A stretch of DNA of 64,000 nt from DATLZU01 sp051293835 (GCA_051293835.1 JBPKMA010000002.1:310001-374000), one strand, 5' to 3'; shown: positions 16,024-25,791, numbered from the stretch's first letter. The notes: generated by a model not told the origin, from the sequence alone. A program made the numbers and translations.

Positions 16024-17508
16024 TCACGGCACGATGGACAGGAAAACGGTCGCGCCGTCGCGTTTCACCAGCAGGAGGACACGCTTGCCTGGCGCAAGCT
16101 CGTTGCTCAGCCGCTCGAAGTCGCGCAGAGACTTGATCGGTTTGCGGTCGATCTCCCGAATAATATCTCCCGGCCGCAGGCCAGCTCGATCCGCCGGGCT
16201 GCCCGGTTCCACGTCAACGACCAACACGCCAACTTCTTTCCGTCCCGATCGCCCACGCATGGTCGGCGGCACTTCGTCGACCGCAACGCCTTCCAGCGCA
16301 TGTTCGACTTGTTCTTTTTCGGGACCCTGCCGAGCGACTGGCTCGGCCGGCATCTCGGCAACGGTAACCGGAATCGCCTGCGTCCGGTTCCCGCGCAGGA
16401 CGGAAAGCGTCACGGTTGTTCCCGGTTTGGTCTCAGCGACCAGCATACGCAGGTGCGTGGCGTCCTTGACCGGCACTCCGTTATAAGCAGTAATCACGTC
16501 GCCGCGTTGAAGTTTCGCCTTGGCGGCAGGACCATCTTCCAGAATATCAGACACCAGCGCGCCTTTCGCCGTCTCCGACAGACCGAATGCGCGGACCAAC
16601 TCCGGCGTCAACTCCTGAACCCCCAGTCCCATCCACCCGCGGATCACCCGGCCGTGCTCAAGCAAGCTGGTCATGACGCTCCTGGCCATGTTACTGGGGA
16701 TCGCGAACCCAATGCCCATAAATCCGCCAGTCTGGGAAAAGATCGCGGTGTTGATCCCGATCAGTTCTCCCTTGAGGTTGACCAGCGCCCCGCCGGAATT
16801 GCCCGGGTTGATCGCGGCGTCGGTCTGAACGAAATCCTCGTAATCGACAATCCCGACATTCGCCCGTCCCACCGCGCTGATGATGCCCATGGTAACGGTC
16901 TCGCTCAGACCGAACGGATTCCCCACGGCCAGCACGACTTCCCCGACCCGCAGGCGGCTGGAATCTCCCCAAGGCAACGTCGGCAGATCTGTCGCATCGA
17001 TCTTGATGACAGCGATGTCCGTACGGACGTCGGTGCCGACGACTTTCGCCCTGAAGGTGCGCTTGTCGGCCAGCAGGACCTGCACTTCTGCAGCGTCCTG
17101 CACCACATGGCTGTTGGTGACAATGTAACCGTCCGGACTGACGATCACGCCTGAGCCCTGCCCTTGTTCAGGCGGTGGGAAACCCTGCTCGAACTCTTCG
17201 CCGAAAAACCGGCGCGAGTAGGGATCTCCGAACGGTCTACCGCGAGTCACCGGCCTGAAGGTCGAAGAGATGTTGACCACCGCCGCCTTGGCCCGAGCAG
17301 CTGCGTCGATGAACGCTTCGTTGATGGCCGCTCCGGCCGTCTCGACGGCGCCGGCCGTCCCTGCGATCCCGGCCGGCTCGGACAACCAGACACATGTCTG
17401 GACCACTAGCCCGAGACCCAGGAAGACGAAGATCCGGCGGAACTCGTTCACTAATCTCGCCAATCTCGCCTGCATACCTTCCATCCCCATTCCGTGTCCG
17501 CTCGTCAT
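16024..17508 (-). CDS. Do-like periplasmic serine protease (HtrA/DegP family)
   Basis: A trypsin-like protease-chaperone of the cell envelope. About 494 residues with an N-terminal hydrophobic signal/anchor (FVFLGLGLVVQTCVWL). The protease domain has His in TNSHVVQDA, Asp in TDIAVIKID and Ser in NPGNSGGAL. Two PDZ domains follow (around GWMGLGVQELTPE and GVLVVDVEPGSPADRAGL). The exact start is uncertain because several ATGs (17508, 17490, 17484, 17475) lie close together and none has an ideal ribosome site. It is convergent with the kinase pseudogene and divergent from hsp20, which suggests an envelope and cytoplasmic protein-quality pair. Confidence 0.93.
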   Translation of the reverse strand: MTSGHGMGMEGMQARLARLVNEFRRIFVFLGLGLVVQTCVWLSEPAGIAGTAGAVETAGAAINEAFIDAAARAKAAVVNISSTFRPVTRGRPFGDPYSRRFFGEEFEQGFPPPEQGQGSGVIVSPDGYIVTNSHVVQDAAEVQVLLADKRTFRAKVVGTDVRTDIAVIKIDATDLPTLPWGDSSRLRVGEVVLAVGNPFGLSETVTMGIISAVGRANVGIVDYEDFVQTDAAINPGNSGGALVNLKGELIGINTAIFSQTGGFMGIGFAIPSNMARSVMTSLLEHGRVIRGWMGLGVQELTPELVRAFGLSETAKGALVSDILEDGPAAKAKLQRGDVITAYNGVPVKDATHLRMLVAETKPGTTVTLSVLRGNRTQAIPVTVAEMPAEPVARQGPEKEQVEHALEGVAVDEVPPTMRGRSGRKEVGVLVVDVEPGSPADRAGLRPGDIIREIDRKPIKSLRDFERLSNELAPGKRVLLLVKRDGATVFLSIVP

Positions 17509-17683
17509 TCTCCCGGCAGCAACACGCCGGCACACACCGGCTGGAGGCGGTTCGTGGAGTGTTTATCAATACTAATTGTTTGTTTGTAAGTAAGCAGACT
17601 TCGCCAGACGGTCAAGAACCCGGTCTCCCCGGCTTAATCTTAACTTGCTTGATGCAAGGTTCACGCTCGTGCCGAGCACGCTC

Positions 17684-17711
17684 TTGACCGGTCACTGGGT
17701 GTGCTTATGTT
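17684..17711 (+). promoter_or_regulatory. Candidate promoter for hsp20
   Basis: TTGACC (17684-17689), a 16-nt spacer and TATGTT (17706-17711), in the 363-nt region between htrA and hsp20. No CIRCE inverted repeat is visible. The rest of 17509-17871 holds no gene that I can support. Confidence 0.4.
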
Positions 17712-17871
17712 AAAAAGCGAAATTTGGCGAGCTGGATCGGAGCGGTGAGCGCTGCTCCGCCTATCACCGGCGACATCGCGTATCCGTTGCTTCCTTGTCG
17801 CTGGGAATCCCTCCCGTTGCGATCCACCTCGCCGCTTCCAAATCTCCACGCGAGAAAGGAGGGATACCGCT

Positions 17872-18312
17872 ATGACGCTGGTCCCGTATGTGGCGAACCT
17901 GATGCAGCTTCCCTTCGAAAGCCAGATTGATCGGCTGTTCGAAGAGGCGGTCCGCGGAGTGACGTCGCGGGCGAGCGCCTGGATCCCGTCCTGCAATGTG
18001 TATGAGGATGACCATGCCTTCTATGTCCAGGCCGTGCTCCCTGGCATGGATGCGAAGGAGCTTGACGTCCTCGCTGAGGATGGGATGCTCACCATCAAAG
18101 GTGAGCGAAAGGGCCCTGCCCCGGGAGCGGGTCAAGCTTCATGGCTCGTTCACGAAATTGCAGAGGGCTCCTTCGCCCGAACCTTTGTGATCCCGTCCTA
18201 CGTGGACCATTCACAGGCCAAGGCCTCCTATAAGGAAGGGATTCTCACCGTCACCTTCCCCAAGAAGGAGGAAGCCAAGCCGCGTCGGATCTGCATCGAA
18301 GAGTGCAAGTGA
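17872..18312 (+). CDS. Small heat-shock protein (Hsp20/alpha-crystallin)
   Basis: An ATP-independent holdase chaperone of 146 residues. The alpha-crystallin domain spans about residues 35-140 with NVYEDDHAFYVQAVLPGMDA, DGMLTIKGERK, FARTFVIP and KASYKEGILTVTFPKKEE. The C-terminus is short and lacks a clear IxI motif. AAAGGAGG lies before the ATG at 17872. A strong terminator follows, so it is monocistronic. Confidence 0.95.
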   Translation: MTLVPYVANLMQLPFESQIDRLFEEAVRGVTSRASAWIPSCNVYEDDHAFYVQAVLPGMDAKELDVLAEDGMLTIKGERKGPAPGAGQASWLVHEIAEGSFARTFVIPSYVDHSQAKASYKEGILTVTFPKKEEAKPRRICIEECK

Positions 18313-18334
18313 GGCGGGTGTCTATCCGACCCCG

Positions 18335-18365
18335 AGCGCCACCGTTCCCGGTGGCGCTTTTTTTT
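18335..18365 (+). terminator. Intrinsic terminator after hsp20
   Basis: AGCGCCACCG-TTCC-CGGTGGCGCT is a perfect 10-bp stem followed by eight T residues, 22 nt after the stop codon. The next interval, 18366-18630, contains only short frames with no recognisable product. Confidence 0.93.
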
Positions 18366-18630
18366 GTTCGCCGGACCAGCGACGGCGACGCCCATGTCTC
18401 ATCGCACCGACTCAGTCGAACCCCGGCTTCATGACGGGCTTCATGACGCCACGGCGGATGGCTTCAAGCCTGAACCGACGGCTGGTCCGGGCAAACGGGC
18501 GAACGGCAGCTCGCTCTACGTGCCGTACCATCTCGATCCACGATGTCACGAGGCTCTGTACGAGATTGCTATGCCTGCCGGGCTCTGACGGTTTCGTTGT
18601 GACCTCGCCAGTGCGAGGACTTACCCACCT

Positions 18631-20031
18631 TCAATAGCCCCGCATGGGCGTTGAGGCCGGCAGCTCCTCAAACCGGGCGGTGAAGTGGCGAAGCACCGGG
18701 GCTTCGTAGGTCATGGCGAGGCCGCGGATGGCCTCGCGCCTGCGAAACAGTTCAATGATAGACTCCGCGACGTACGTGATCTGCATGTTGGTGTAGACGC
18801 GCCGCGGGATGGCGAGACGGACCATCTCCAACTCGGGATAGATCGTTCGGCCGGTGGACGGATCCTTCTTTCCAAACATCACAGTACCGATTTCGACACC
18901 GCGGATGCCGAATTCCCGATAGAGCGCCACGCACAACGCCTGAGCGGGAAATTGCGATTGCGGAATGTGCGGCAGGAATTCCTTGGCGTTGAGGTAGACA
19001 GCATGCCCGCCCACCGGCTTCAAAATCGGCACGCCACCCTGTTCGAGCAGTTCACCCAGATAGCGCACCTGACCGATCCGAAATCCTAAGTACTCTTCGT
19101 CCAGCACCTCTTTCAACCCTCTGGCCATGGCCTCGAGATCGCGGCCGGCCAATCCGCCGTAAGTCGGGAACCCCTCGACTAGGATCAACCTGTTGGTGAT
19201 GTCCTGAACCCACTCCGCGTTATTCAGGCTGAGGAATCCGCCGATGTTTACCAGCCCGTCCTTCTTGGCAGACATCGTACATCCGTCCCCGTAGCTGAAG
19301 AGTTCGCGTGCGATGTCCGCAATCGACTTAGCCTGATACCCCGGCTCCCGCTCCTTGATGAAGAAACAGTTTTCCGCGAAGCGACAGGCGTCGAAGAACA
19401 ACGGGATGTCGTAGCGCCGGCACAGCTCGCTCGTTGCGCGGATGTTGGCCATCGACACTGGCTGACCGCCCCCACTGTTGTTAGTGATGGTGATCATCAC
19501 GAGCGGGATGCGGTGGCGCCCCACCCGATTGATCGCATCCTCCAGCCGCACCAGATCCATGTTGCCTTTGAACGGCATGTCACAGTGCGGATCGTAGGCT
19601 TCCTTGACGACCACATCGAGCGCTTCGGCCCCCTGATGCTCGACGTTCGCGCGGGTGGTGTCGAAATGGATGTTGTTGGGGACGCACATGCCAGGCTTGA
19701 CCACCGTCGAGAACAACAGATTTTCGGCCATGCGGCCCTGATGGGTGGGGATCACGTATCGGTAGCCGAAAATGGACTTCACGGTCTCTTCGAAATGATA
19801 GAAATTCCGGCTGCCAGCGTAGGATTCGTCACCCAGCATCAGGCCCGCCCATTGATTGTCGCTCATGGCCGAGGTACCGCTGTCGGTGAGCAGGTCGACA
19901 TACACACTTTCCGCGGGCACCTTGAAGAGGTTATAGCCGGCCTCGCGCAACAGGCGGTCCCGCTCTTCGCGCGTGGTTCGGCGGATCGGTTCGACGACTT
20001 TGATCTTGAATGGCTCGGATGGGAACTTCAT
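18631..20031 (-). CDS. tnaA: Tryptophanase (tryptophan indole-lyase)
   Basis: A PLP-dependent lyase that splits L-tryptophan to indole, pyruvate and ammonia. It is 466 residues of the beta-eliminating lyase family. The PLP lysine lies in CTMSAKKDGLVNIGG. Two positions separate it from the near-identical tyrosine phenol-lyase: VEIG where TPL has an arginine (MERG, Arg381), and FDTT where TPL has FTTT. Both are the tryptophanase type, so I call tryptophanase rather than TPL. GAAGG precedes the ATG at 20031, which overlaps the stop of the helix-turn-helix gene upstream by 4 nt. No tnaC-like leader or tnaB permease is visible. Confidence 0.88.
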   Translation of the reverse strand: MKFPSEPFKIKVVEPIRRTTREERDRLLREAGYNLFKVPAESVYVDLLTDSGTSAMSDNQWAGLMLGDESYAGSRNFYHFEETVKSIFGYRYVIPTHQGRMAENLLFSTVVKPGMCVPNNIHFDTTRANVEHQGAEALDVVVKEAYDPHCDMPFKGNMDLVRLEDAINRVGRHRIPLVMITITNNSGGGQPVSMANIRATSELCRRYDIPLFFDACRFAENCFFIKEREPGYQAKSIADIARELFSYGDGCTMSAKKDGLVNIGGFLSLNNAEWVQDITNRLILVEGFPTYGGLAGRDLEAMARGLKEVLDEEYLGFRIGQVRYLGELLEQGGVPILKPVGGHAVYLNAKEFLPHIPQSQFPAQALCVALYREFGIRGVEIGTVMFGKKDPSTGRTIYPELEMVRLAIPRRVYTNMQITYVAESIIELFRRREAIRGLAMTYEAPVLRHFTARFEELPASTPMRGY

Positions 20032-20990
20032 GCGACAGCCTTCTTGAAGCGCGCCAACTGCGCTTTGAATGCCTTCGCCCCTTGGTATTCGAACACGTAA
20101 CGCGTCATGTCGAACAGCGGCGCGGGATCGAGGTCTCGGATGAGGTCCGGCTTCCAGGTGATCTGGAGCTTGCTGATCATCGTGATCGGCGTCGGTTTGC
20201 CAACCATTCCGAGCGGAACTTGCCCATAGGTCTGCGAGAAAATCAGGATTTCGCCGTCGAACAGAGCCGCATTGATATCCTGCGCGGCGCCTTGTTTCCT
20301 ATAATCCTTTTCGAGCCGCTGAAACATCGGCGACCGGTCAAGCTCCTCGCGAAAGGCGTAATAAATCTTGATGCCGGCCCGATGTTGGTCGTCCATGACT
20401 GCAATCGCGTCCGCCACCAGGGAAGCTCGTTGCATCTGGTCCTTGGTGAGAATCAGCAACCGCCGGATCGTGACGTTGCGGCGCACGGCAGCCTGGTTGG
20501 CCAGGAGATAGCTGGGATAGAGCGCCTCGCCTTTTTTCCAAATGTTCCACCGCTCCATGATGGCATCCACCGACCGCTCGGCGGTTTCCATCAGCCGGAC
20601 GGCTTCGGCGTTGGCGGCTGCCCCTTCATAGACCAACGTCTGGGATTCGAGTTGACGCAGCTCACGCCCGATGGCTTCCACCTTCTTCGGCAGATACCGA
20701 GGGGTCTTCGGGACGTTCAGCATCACGTCCACGGCGGTCAGGGCCAAATTCCAGTATTCCTTGGCCGCCGCCGGCGCCTTGTCCTTCTGGGCCACCAACA
20801 GCAACTCCACCGGATTCTTGTCCAGCAGCTTGGCGATCGTGATACAGACCTCCGGCTTCGGAACTTTGAGCCCTCGGCGCATGAGATTCGCTTCGGGCTG
20901 GGCAATTCCGAGCTTCTCGGCAAGCGCGTAATCACTGCTCAATCCGTATCGTTCTTTGACCGCTTCAAGATAACTGGCAATTTCCGTCAT
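20028..20990 (-). CDS. Helix-turn-helix protein coupled to tryptophanase
   Basis: 320 residues. The N-terminal 65 residues form a phage-repressor-like helix-turn-helix (MTEIASYLEAVKERYGLSSD, LAEKLGIAQPEANLMRRGLK). The remaining 250 residues are an unrecognised, mainly helical domain with LLILTKDQMQRASLVADAIAV and a C-terminal region about phosphotransfer- or ligand-domain size. TGAGGTTGGC precedes the ATG at 20990. The 4-nt overlap with tnaA implies coupled translation and a regulatory or accessory role in tryptophan breakdown, which is inference from position only. Confidence 0.75.
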   Translation of the reverse strand: MTEIASYLEAVKERYGLSSDYALAEKLGIAQPEANLMRRGLKVPKPEVCITIAKLLDKNPVELLLVAQKDKAPAAAKEYWNLALTAVDVMLNVPKTPRYLPKKVEAIGRELRQLESQTLVYEGAAANAEAVRLMETAERSVDAIMERWNIWKKGEALYPSYLLANQAAVRRNVTIRRLLILTKDQMQRASLVADAIAVMDDQHRAGIKIYYAFREELDRSPMFQRLEKDYRKQGAAQDINAALFDGEILIFSQTYGQVPLGMVGKPTPITMISKLQITWKPDLIRDLDPAPLFDMTRYVFEYQGAKAFKAQLARFKKAVA

Positions 20991-21097
20991 GCCAACCTCA
21001 CCCAACGCCGATCATACCACGCTAGCCACATTCCTCATCCTCCAACCGGCGGAACTGACCTGAAGGGTATTCACCGTGGCGGCCTCCCTCCGCCTCG

Positions 21098-22339
21098 TCA
21101 TCTGTTCCCGGATCGCGGATCGGCCTTGCACCACGCGGTCCGCGCCGATCCGACCCCGACAGGCGCAATGCCGGTCGGATGCGGCGGCATGCCGACGGTG
21201 GCCTCGCTCCGACCGAGCTGCGTCATGCGCTGTTTTACCAGGGTGTCGAATCGAGCGAGGGACAAGGCAATCCCGTGACGGGCGAATTGCGCCACCAACT
21301 CGTCGCCCCGCTCTCTCACCAACGTCACGACCGACCGATACCCGGCGCCGAGCAATAGCATCCGGTCCTGGTAGCTCAAAAAGCTTCGTTCGAACAAGAG
21401 CGCGTCGTGAGGGGTCGGAGTCATGACCAACAGATCTTTGTCGGGATGGCTGCGCTCGAACAATTCTCGGGCTTGGGAAAACCGCACGTCGAAGTTGATA
21501 CGAGAAGCCTGTTCGCCGATGGCCAGGAATCCTCTGTCCCGCAGAGAGGCCTGGTGCGACGGATGCGCCGGTGCACACCGAGACGATCGCGGGGGCTGAA
21601 CCCGGACCATCGGATTGATCACGACCATAAAACCGATGTGTTTGGCGACCGCCAGGTCGAAAAAGGTCAGTCGGCCGATTCCGGCGTCGATGTAATCGCG
21701 CCCGTCGATTCGTACAGGGCAAAAATAGATCGGCACGGCCGAGGAGGCGGTGATGGCTTTGGAGATCGGCACATCCTTCCATCCCTCATCGCCGAAGATC
21801 ACGCTGTCCCCCGTTTCGAGATCGATCGCGGGAACATACAATTCGCAGCGCAACTCCGCGAACGAATCTGACAGCCCCTTGTCGTGGAATGTTTTCTCCA
21901 AGTACCGAGCGAACGGCTTCAACGTGTAGATCCCGCTCGGTAGCGCCTCTTGGGCTTTGTCCAAAAGATCGATCAGAGTCATCTCCGGGTAATGATGGAC
22001 ATACAGTTTGAGCAAGGGGATGAGTTGTCGGATCGCGCGAGGGAAAGTTTTGAGCCCTTCGCCGAAGGCTGGCGCGAAGATATCCCGGTGGTCGAAATAA
22101 TACGGCCGCGTGTTTGACAAGTTCGTCTCCAGGATCTCTTGCGGCTTGACGCCATTCGCGATCAGCGAGGCCGCCGCCGAGCCGGCGCTGACACCGACGT
22201 ACACCTCGAAGTCGTTGACCGTGAAGCTCTCGTCGAAGAGGTCGTCCAACGCCGTCAAGGCGCCGATTTCGAAGAGGTAGCCGGTAAATCCTCCTCCCGC
22301 CAACGCCAACGCCCGCTTGCTCGATCCGTCCGATCCCAT
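21098..22339 (-). CDS. Patatin-like phospholipase
   Basis: A lipid acyl hydrolase with a Ser-Asp dyad. It has 413 residues with the oxyanion glycine loop LALAGGGFTGYLFEIG, the nucleophile elbow GVSAGS (residues about 49-53) and the catalytic Asp in YIDAGIGR, a DAG variant of the usual DGG. No signal peptide, so it probably acts on membranes from inside. AAAGGAAAG lies before the ATG at 22339. It is in the minus-strand series with fatty-acid genes and could release acyl groups for the ligase at 27504. Confidence 0.88.
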   Translation of the reverse strand: MGSDGSSKRALALAGGGFTGYLFEIGALTALDDLFDESFTVNDFEVYVGVSAGSAAASLIANGVKPQEILETNLSNTRPYYFDHRDIFAPAFGEGLKTFPRAIRQLIPLLKLYVHHYPEMTLIDLLDKAQEALPSGIYTLKPFARYLEKTFHDKGLSDSFAELRCELYVPAIDLETGDSVIFGDEGWKDVPISKAITASSAVPIYFCPVRIDGRDYIDAGIGRLTFFDLAVAKHIGFMVVINPMVRVQPPRSSRCAPAHPSHQASLRDRGFLAIGEQASRINFDVRFSQARELFERSHPDKDLLVMTPTPHDALLFERSFLSYQDRMLLLGAGYRSVVTLVRERGDELVAQFARHGIALSLARFDTLVKQRMTQLGRSEATVGMPPHPTGIAPVGVGSARTAWCKADPRSGNR

Positions 22340-22405
22340 GATCCACTTTCCTTTCTGAATCCCCGTCCCCTTGCCAATCCTCCCCCGACTGCGAGCCGCG
22401 TGCCC

Positions 22406-23193
22406 TCACTGATCCGCAAAACGCGGCTGCCGCTTTTCCAAACAAGCGGCAAGCCCTTCCTTTCTGTCCTCCGTCTCGCAGAGTCGGCCGAACAGGCGCG
22501 CCTGCAAAGCCAAAGCCTGGCGCACGTTCAGCTCGGTCCCTTCCCTGATCGCCTGGAGCACCGCTTTGACGGCCGCCCGCCCTTTGGACGCAATCTCGCG
22601 CGCCAGCCCCCGCGCCTGACGGAGCAGATCGTCCGGTGGAATCACTTGCGATCCTAATCCCAACGCCTTCGCCTCCTGCGCGGAGATCACCTCGCCGGTC
22701 AGCATCAGTTCCGTCGCCCTGGATCGTTCGATAAGCCGGGGCAGGCGCTGGGTGCCGCCCATGCCCGGCATGAGGCCCAGATTGATTTCCGATTGGCCCA
22801 GTCTCGCATTCTCTGCCTCCAGCCTGATGTGACAGGCCATCGCGAGTTCGAGCCCTCCGCCGAGACAGGCGCCGTTGATGGCGGCGATGACCGGCTTCTC
22901 GAAGGCCTCGATGTTGTCCGCCATCGCCTGCCCATGACGCGCCATCCGTTCGCCCTCCGGGGCCGACGCAATCTCAGCCAGCGCACGGACGTCGGCCCCG
23001 GCGATGAAAAATCGCCGGCACCGGTCGGGATCACAGCCTTGACTGTGTCGTCCTTGGCCAGTCCGTCAAATGCGGCTTCCAACTCGTCCAACATGTGGAC
23101 CGTCAGCGTGCTGGCCGGAGGATGGGTGATGGTCAATGTCGCGACAGACTCTTCCACCGAGCAGGACAGCACGTGGTCGGGCCTCGTATCCAT
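22406..23193 (-). pseudogene. Enoyl-CoA hydratase, frameshifted in a homopolymer
   Basis: A crotonase-family hydratase of the beta-oxidation type. The N-terminal frame (MDTRPDHVLSCSVEESVATL to TGAGDF) and the C-terminal frame (FIAGADVRALAEIASAPEG to EKRQPRFADQ) differ by one base. The break is at a run of five T on the coding strand (five A at 23007-23011): a sixth T restores GDFFIAGAD, the family oxyanion sequence. The second oxyanion and catalytic segment (INGACLGGGLELAMACHIRL, GGTQRLPRL) is intact. It may be functional if the indel is an assembly error. It lies 9 nt downstream of the dehydrogenase. Confidence 0.85.
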
Positions 23194-23202
23194 GACCTCG
23201 CC

Positions 23203-24426
23203 TCAGTACGTGAAGAATCCCCGCCCGGCGATCTGGCCAGTGAATCCGGCGTCCACCATCCGGCGCAGCATGGGCGCGGGCCAAAACCGCGGTCCGAGGC
23301 TGTGCGCGAAATCCTCCAACTCGTGGAGCACCTGATCGACGCCAAGCCGGTCGGCGAAATGGAGCGGCCCCTCCTTGTCGACCGGGAAGCCGATTCCGGC
23401 GACCATCGCGAAGTCGATGTCGCGCGCGGAGGCGACGCCTTCCTGCAGAGCAGTCACAGCCTCGTTCACCATCGCCAACAGGAGCCGTGACCTCGTCCAT
23501 CGCGTGCCCGTCACGCCCGTTTCCTCCCGAACCCGCCGGATCACAGAATCGAGACCCTGCTCGCGTCCCCCTTCTTCCGCGCTCACATAGTCGTAGAACC
23601 CGTGGCCGGCTTTCACACCCAACCGACCCGCCTTGACCAGCGTTTCCAGCAATGGAGCCGGGGTCATGCGAGGTCCGTAATGGCGATGGAGAATCCGCGC
23701 GACTTCCAGGGAAATATCCAATCCGACGGTATCCAGCAGGGTGAACGGTCCGACCGGCATCCCGAAGGCGACCATTTCGTGATCGATGTCCTTGACGGGC
23801 GCTGCGCCTTCCTGGAGGCAAAGAATTGCTTCATTCAGATAGGGCATCAGCAGGCGATTGACGAGAAAGCCGGCACATTCCTTCACCACCACCGGCGTTT
23901 TTCGGATGCTTTCCGCAAAGCCAACCATGTCATCCACCGTTTGGGGATCAGTGGCGAGACCGGGAATGACCTCGACGAGCGCCATGGCGTAAGCCGGGTT
24001 GAAGAAGTGCAGGCCCACCACCTTGCCTGGCCGGCTTGTGGCGGCGCCCAGCGCCGAAATAGAAAGCGCGGACGTGTTGCTGGCCAGAATCGTGCCGCGT
24101 GGACAGATCTGATCCAATTCATGAAAGACCTGTTTCTTCAGCTTCAAGTCTTCCGGCACCGCTTCAATGACCAGATCCACCTGATGAAGGCCGGCGAGAC
24201 CGGACGCCGCCGTGACCAGCAGCATTTTCTCTTCGAGCTGTTCGGGCGTCATCTTGCCTTTGTTGACGCGCGCCTGGTACAGGGCCCGCACGGATTCCCG
24301 TCCTCGCTGGGCCAGCGCCTCGCTGACATCGGCCAGCACGACCGGCACGCCGGCCATGCTGACAACCTGCGCGATCTGCGCACCCATCGTTCCAGCTCCT
24401 ACCACGCCGACGGTATAGATGTACAT
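23203..24426 (-). CDS. 3-hydroxyacyl-CoA dehydrogenase with duplicated C-terminal domain
   Basis: An NAD-dependent oxidoreductase converting 3-hydroxyacyl-CoA to 3-ketoacyl-CoA. The N-terminal Rossmann domain has GAGTMGAQIAQ, IEAVPEDLKLK, SNTSALSIS and GLHFFNPA. The first C-terminal 3HCDH domain ends near GHGFYDY. A second 3HCDH domain follows (LLLAMVNEAVTALQEGVA, GRGFFTY), bringing the length to 407 residues where single-domain HBD enzymes have about 285. It resembles the dehydrogenase part of FadB with the hydratase encoded separately next door. GGAG precedes the ATG. Confidence 0.92.
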   Translation of the reverse strand: MYIYTVGVVGAGTMGAQIAQVVSMAGVPVVLADVSEALAQRGRESVRALYQARVNKGKMTPEQLEEKMLLVTAASGLAGLHQVDLVIEAVPEDLKLKKQVFHELDQICPRGTILASNTSALSISALGAATSRPGKVVGLHFFNPAYAMALVEVIPGLATDPQTVDDMVGFAESIRKTPVVVKECAGFLVNRLLMPYLNEAILCLQEGAAPVKDIDHEMVAFGMPVGPFTLLDTVGLDISLEVARILHRHYGPRMTPAPLLETLVKAGRLGVKAGHGFYDYVSAEEGGREQGLDSVIRRVREETGVTGTRWTRSRLLLAMVNEAVTALQEGVASARDIDFAMVAGIGFPVDKEGPLHFADRLGVDQVLHELEDFAHSLGPRFWPAPMLRRMVDAGFTGQIAGRGFFTY

Positions 24427-24550
24427 GCTGCGCTCCGCTTAAGCTTCGAGTCAGGAGTGCTGGATTCTACGTTGAAGAGATTAGGATGATTGTGATTTGA
24501 CGGCCCTCGTTTCCTCCTGCAACTCAGCACTCAACGCTCAGCACTGCACC

Positions 24551-25741
24551 TCAGATGCGCTCCAGCACCATCGCGGCGCCTTGGCCCCCGCCGACGCACA
24601 GCGTCACCGCACCCAGGGCCGCGCCGCGGCGCCGCATCTCATAGAGGAGGGTGATGACCAGACGCGTCCCGGTCATCCCGACCGGGTGGCCCAATGCGAT
24701 GGCTCCGCCGTTCACGTTGACGATCTCCCGCTTCAGCCCCAACAGTCGCTCGACCGCCAAGTACTGCGCCGCAAAGGCCTCGTTGACCTCGATCAATTCC
24801 AGATCAGCCAAACTCACGCCCGCCCGCTTGAGCGCCAACGGCAATGCTTCCACCGGCCCGATTCCCATCCGGGTCGGCTCCACCCCGACGAAAGCGTACC
24901 CCCGGATCCGCCCCATCGGCTGGAGTCCCAGCTCCCGAGCCCGTTCGGCGGACATCACGAGCGCCGCCGCCGCCCCGTCGTTGAGCGGACAGCTGTTGCC
25001 CGCCGTGACCGTCCCGTCCTCCTTGAACATGGGTGGATAAAGCGCGAGTTGCTGCTCCGTCAAGCCAGGATTCGGTCCTTCGTCCTGCGTAAACAAGGTC
25101 GGCGCCACTTCGCGACCGGCGACGGTTTTCGGCACGGAAACCGGAAGAAGTTCATCTTTAAACTTGCCTTCACGGACGGCCTTGAACGCGCGGCGATGGC
25201 TCTCCACGGCAAACCGATCCTGTTCCTCCCGGCTGATGCCGAACTCTTCGGCCAAATTTTCGGCGGTCCGTCCCATGAGTTGGCCGCAAAACGCGTCGGT
25301 CAGCCCTTCCCAGATACTGTCGATGAATTCGGCATGCCGCAGGCGTTTCCCCCATCGCATGTCGCGCGACACAAAGGGCGCGCGGCTCATATTCTCCACG
25401 CCGCCCACCACCTGCACGTCGGCATCGCCGCTCTGGATATTTTGGCAGGCGTTTACAAACGGCTGCAGACCCGAAGCGCAGTTGCGCTGAACCGAATACG
25501 CCGGAACACGTATCGGCAATCCGGCCATGAGCGCGATCACCCGGGCGATGTTGTAGGCGTCGCTGGTCTGGCCGACGCACCCGATGATCACATCCTCGAC
25601 CAGCGCCGGATCAAGGCCGGCGCGGGCGAGGGTTTCGCGCACGACCAGTTCACCCAACTTATGGGCGGGAATGTCCTTGAGCGCTCCGCCGAAGCTCCCG
25701 ATAGGTGTTCGGACCCCGGTGACGATGACAACTTCTCTCAT
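24551..25741 (-). CDS. Acetyl-CoA acetyltransferase / 3-ketoacyl-CoA thiolase
   Basis: A thiolase of 396 residues. The acyl-accepting Cys lies in QRNCASGLQPF, the catalytic His in GHPVGMTG and the second Cys in CVGGGQGAAM. NEAFA is also present. It cleaves 3-ketoacyl-CoA or condenses acetyl-CoA. It sits between the acyl-CoA ligase and the 3-hydroxyacyl-CoA dehydrogenase, completing a beta-oxidation set on this strand except for an acyl-CoA dehydrogenase. The ribosome site is weak (GATAAAGAAG). Confidence 0.94.
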   Translation of the reverse strand: MREVVIVTGVRTPIGSFGGALKDIPAHKLGELVVRETLARAGLDPALVEDVIIGCVGQTSDAYNIARVIALMAGLPIRVPAYSVQRNCASGLQPFVNACQNIQSGDADVQVVGGVENMSRAPFVSRDMRWGKRLRHAEFIDSIWEGLTDAFCGQLMGRTAENLAEEFGISREEQDRFAVESHRRAFKAVREGKFKDELLPVSVPKTVAGREVAPTLFTQDEGPNPGLTEQQLALYPPMFKEDGTVTAGNSCPLNDGAAAALVMSAERARELGLQPMGRIRGYAFVGVEPTRMGIGPVEALPLALKRAGVSLADLELIEVNEAFAAQYLAVERLLGLKREIVNVNGGAIALGHPVGMTGTRLVITLLYEMRRRGAALGAVTLCVGGGQGAAMVLERI

Positions 25742-25791
25742 CTTCTTTATCTCATCTTCTTTACGGCCTCCGCCCCCAGCGTGCTCGGCTG

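Noticed and set aside
18366..18630. Short plus-strand frames of about 70 residues after the hsp20 terminator
   Set aside because: Low-complexity, no ribosome sites, no similarity that I recognise, and they lie downstream of a strong terminator.
20010..21278. 422-residue plus-strand open frame
   Set aside because: Antisense to the helix-turn-helix gene, with no motifs and no ribosome site.
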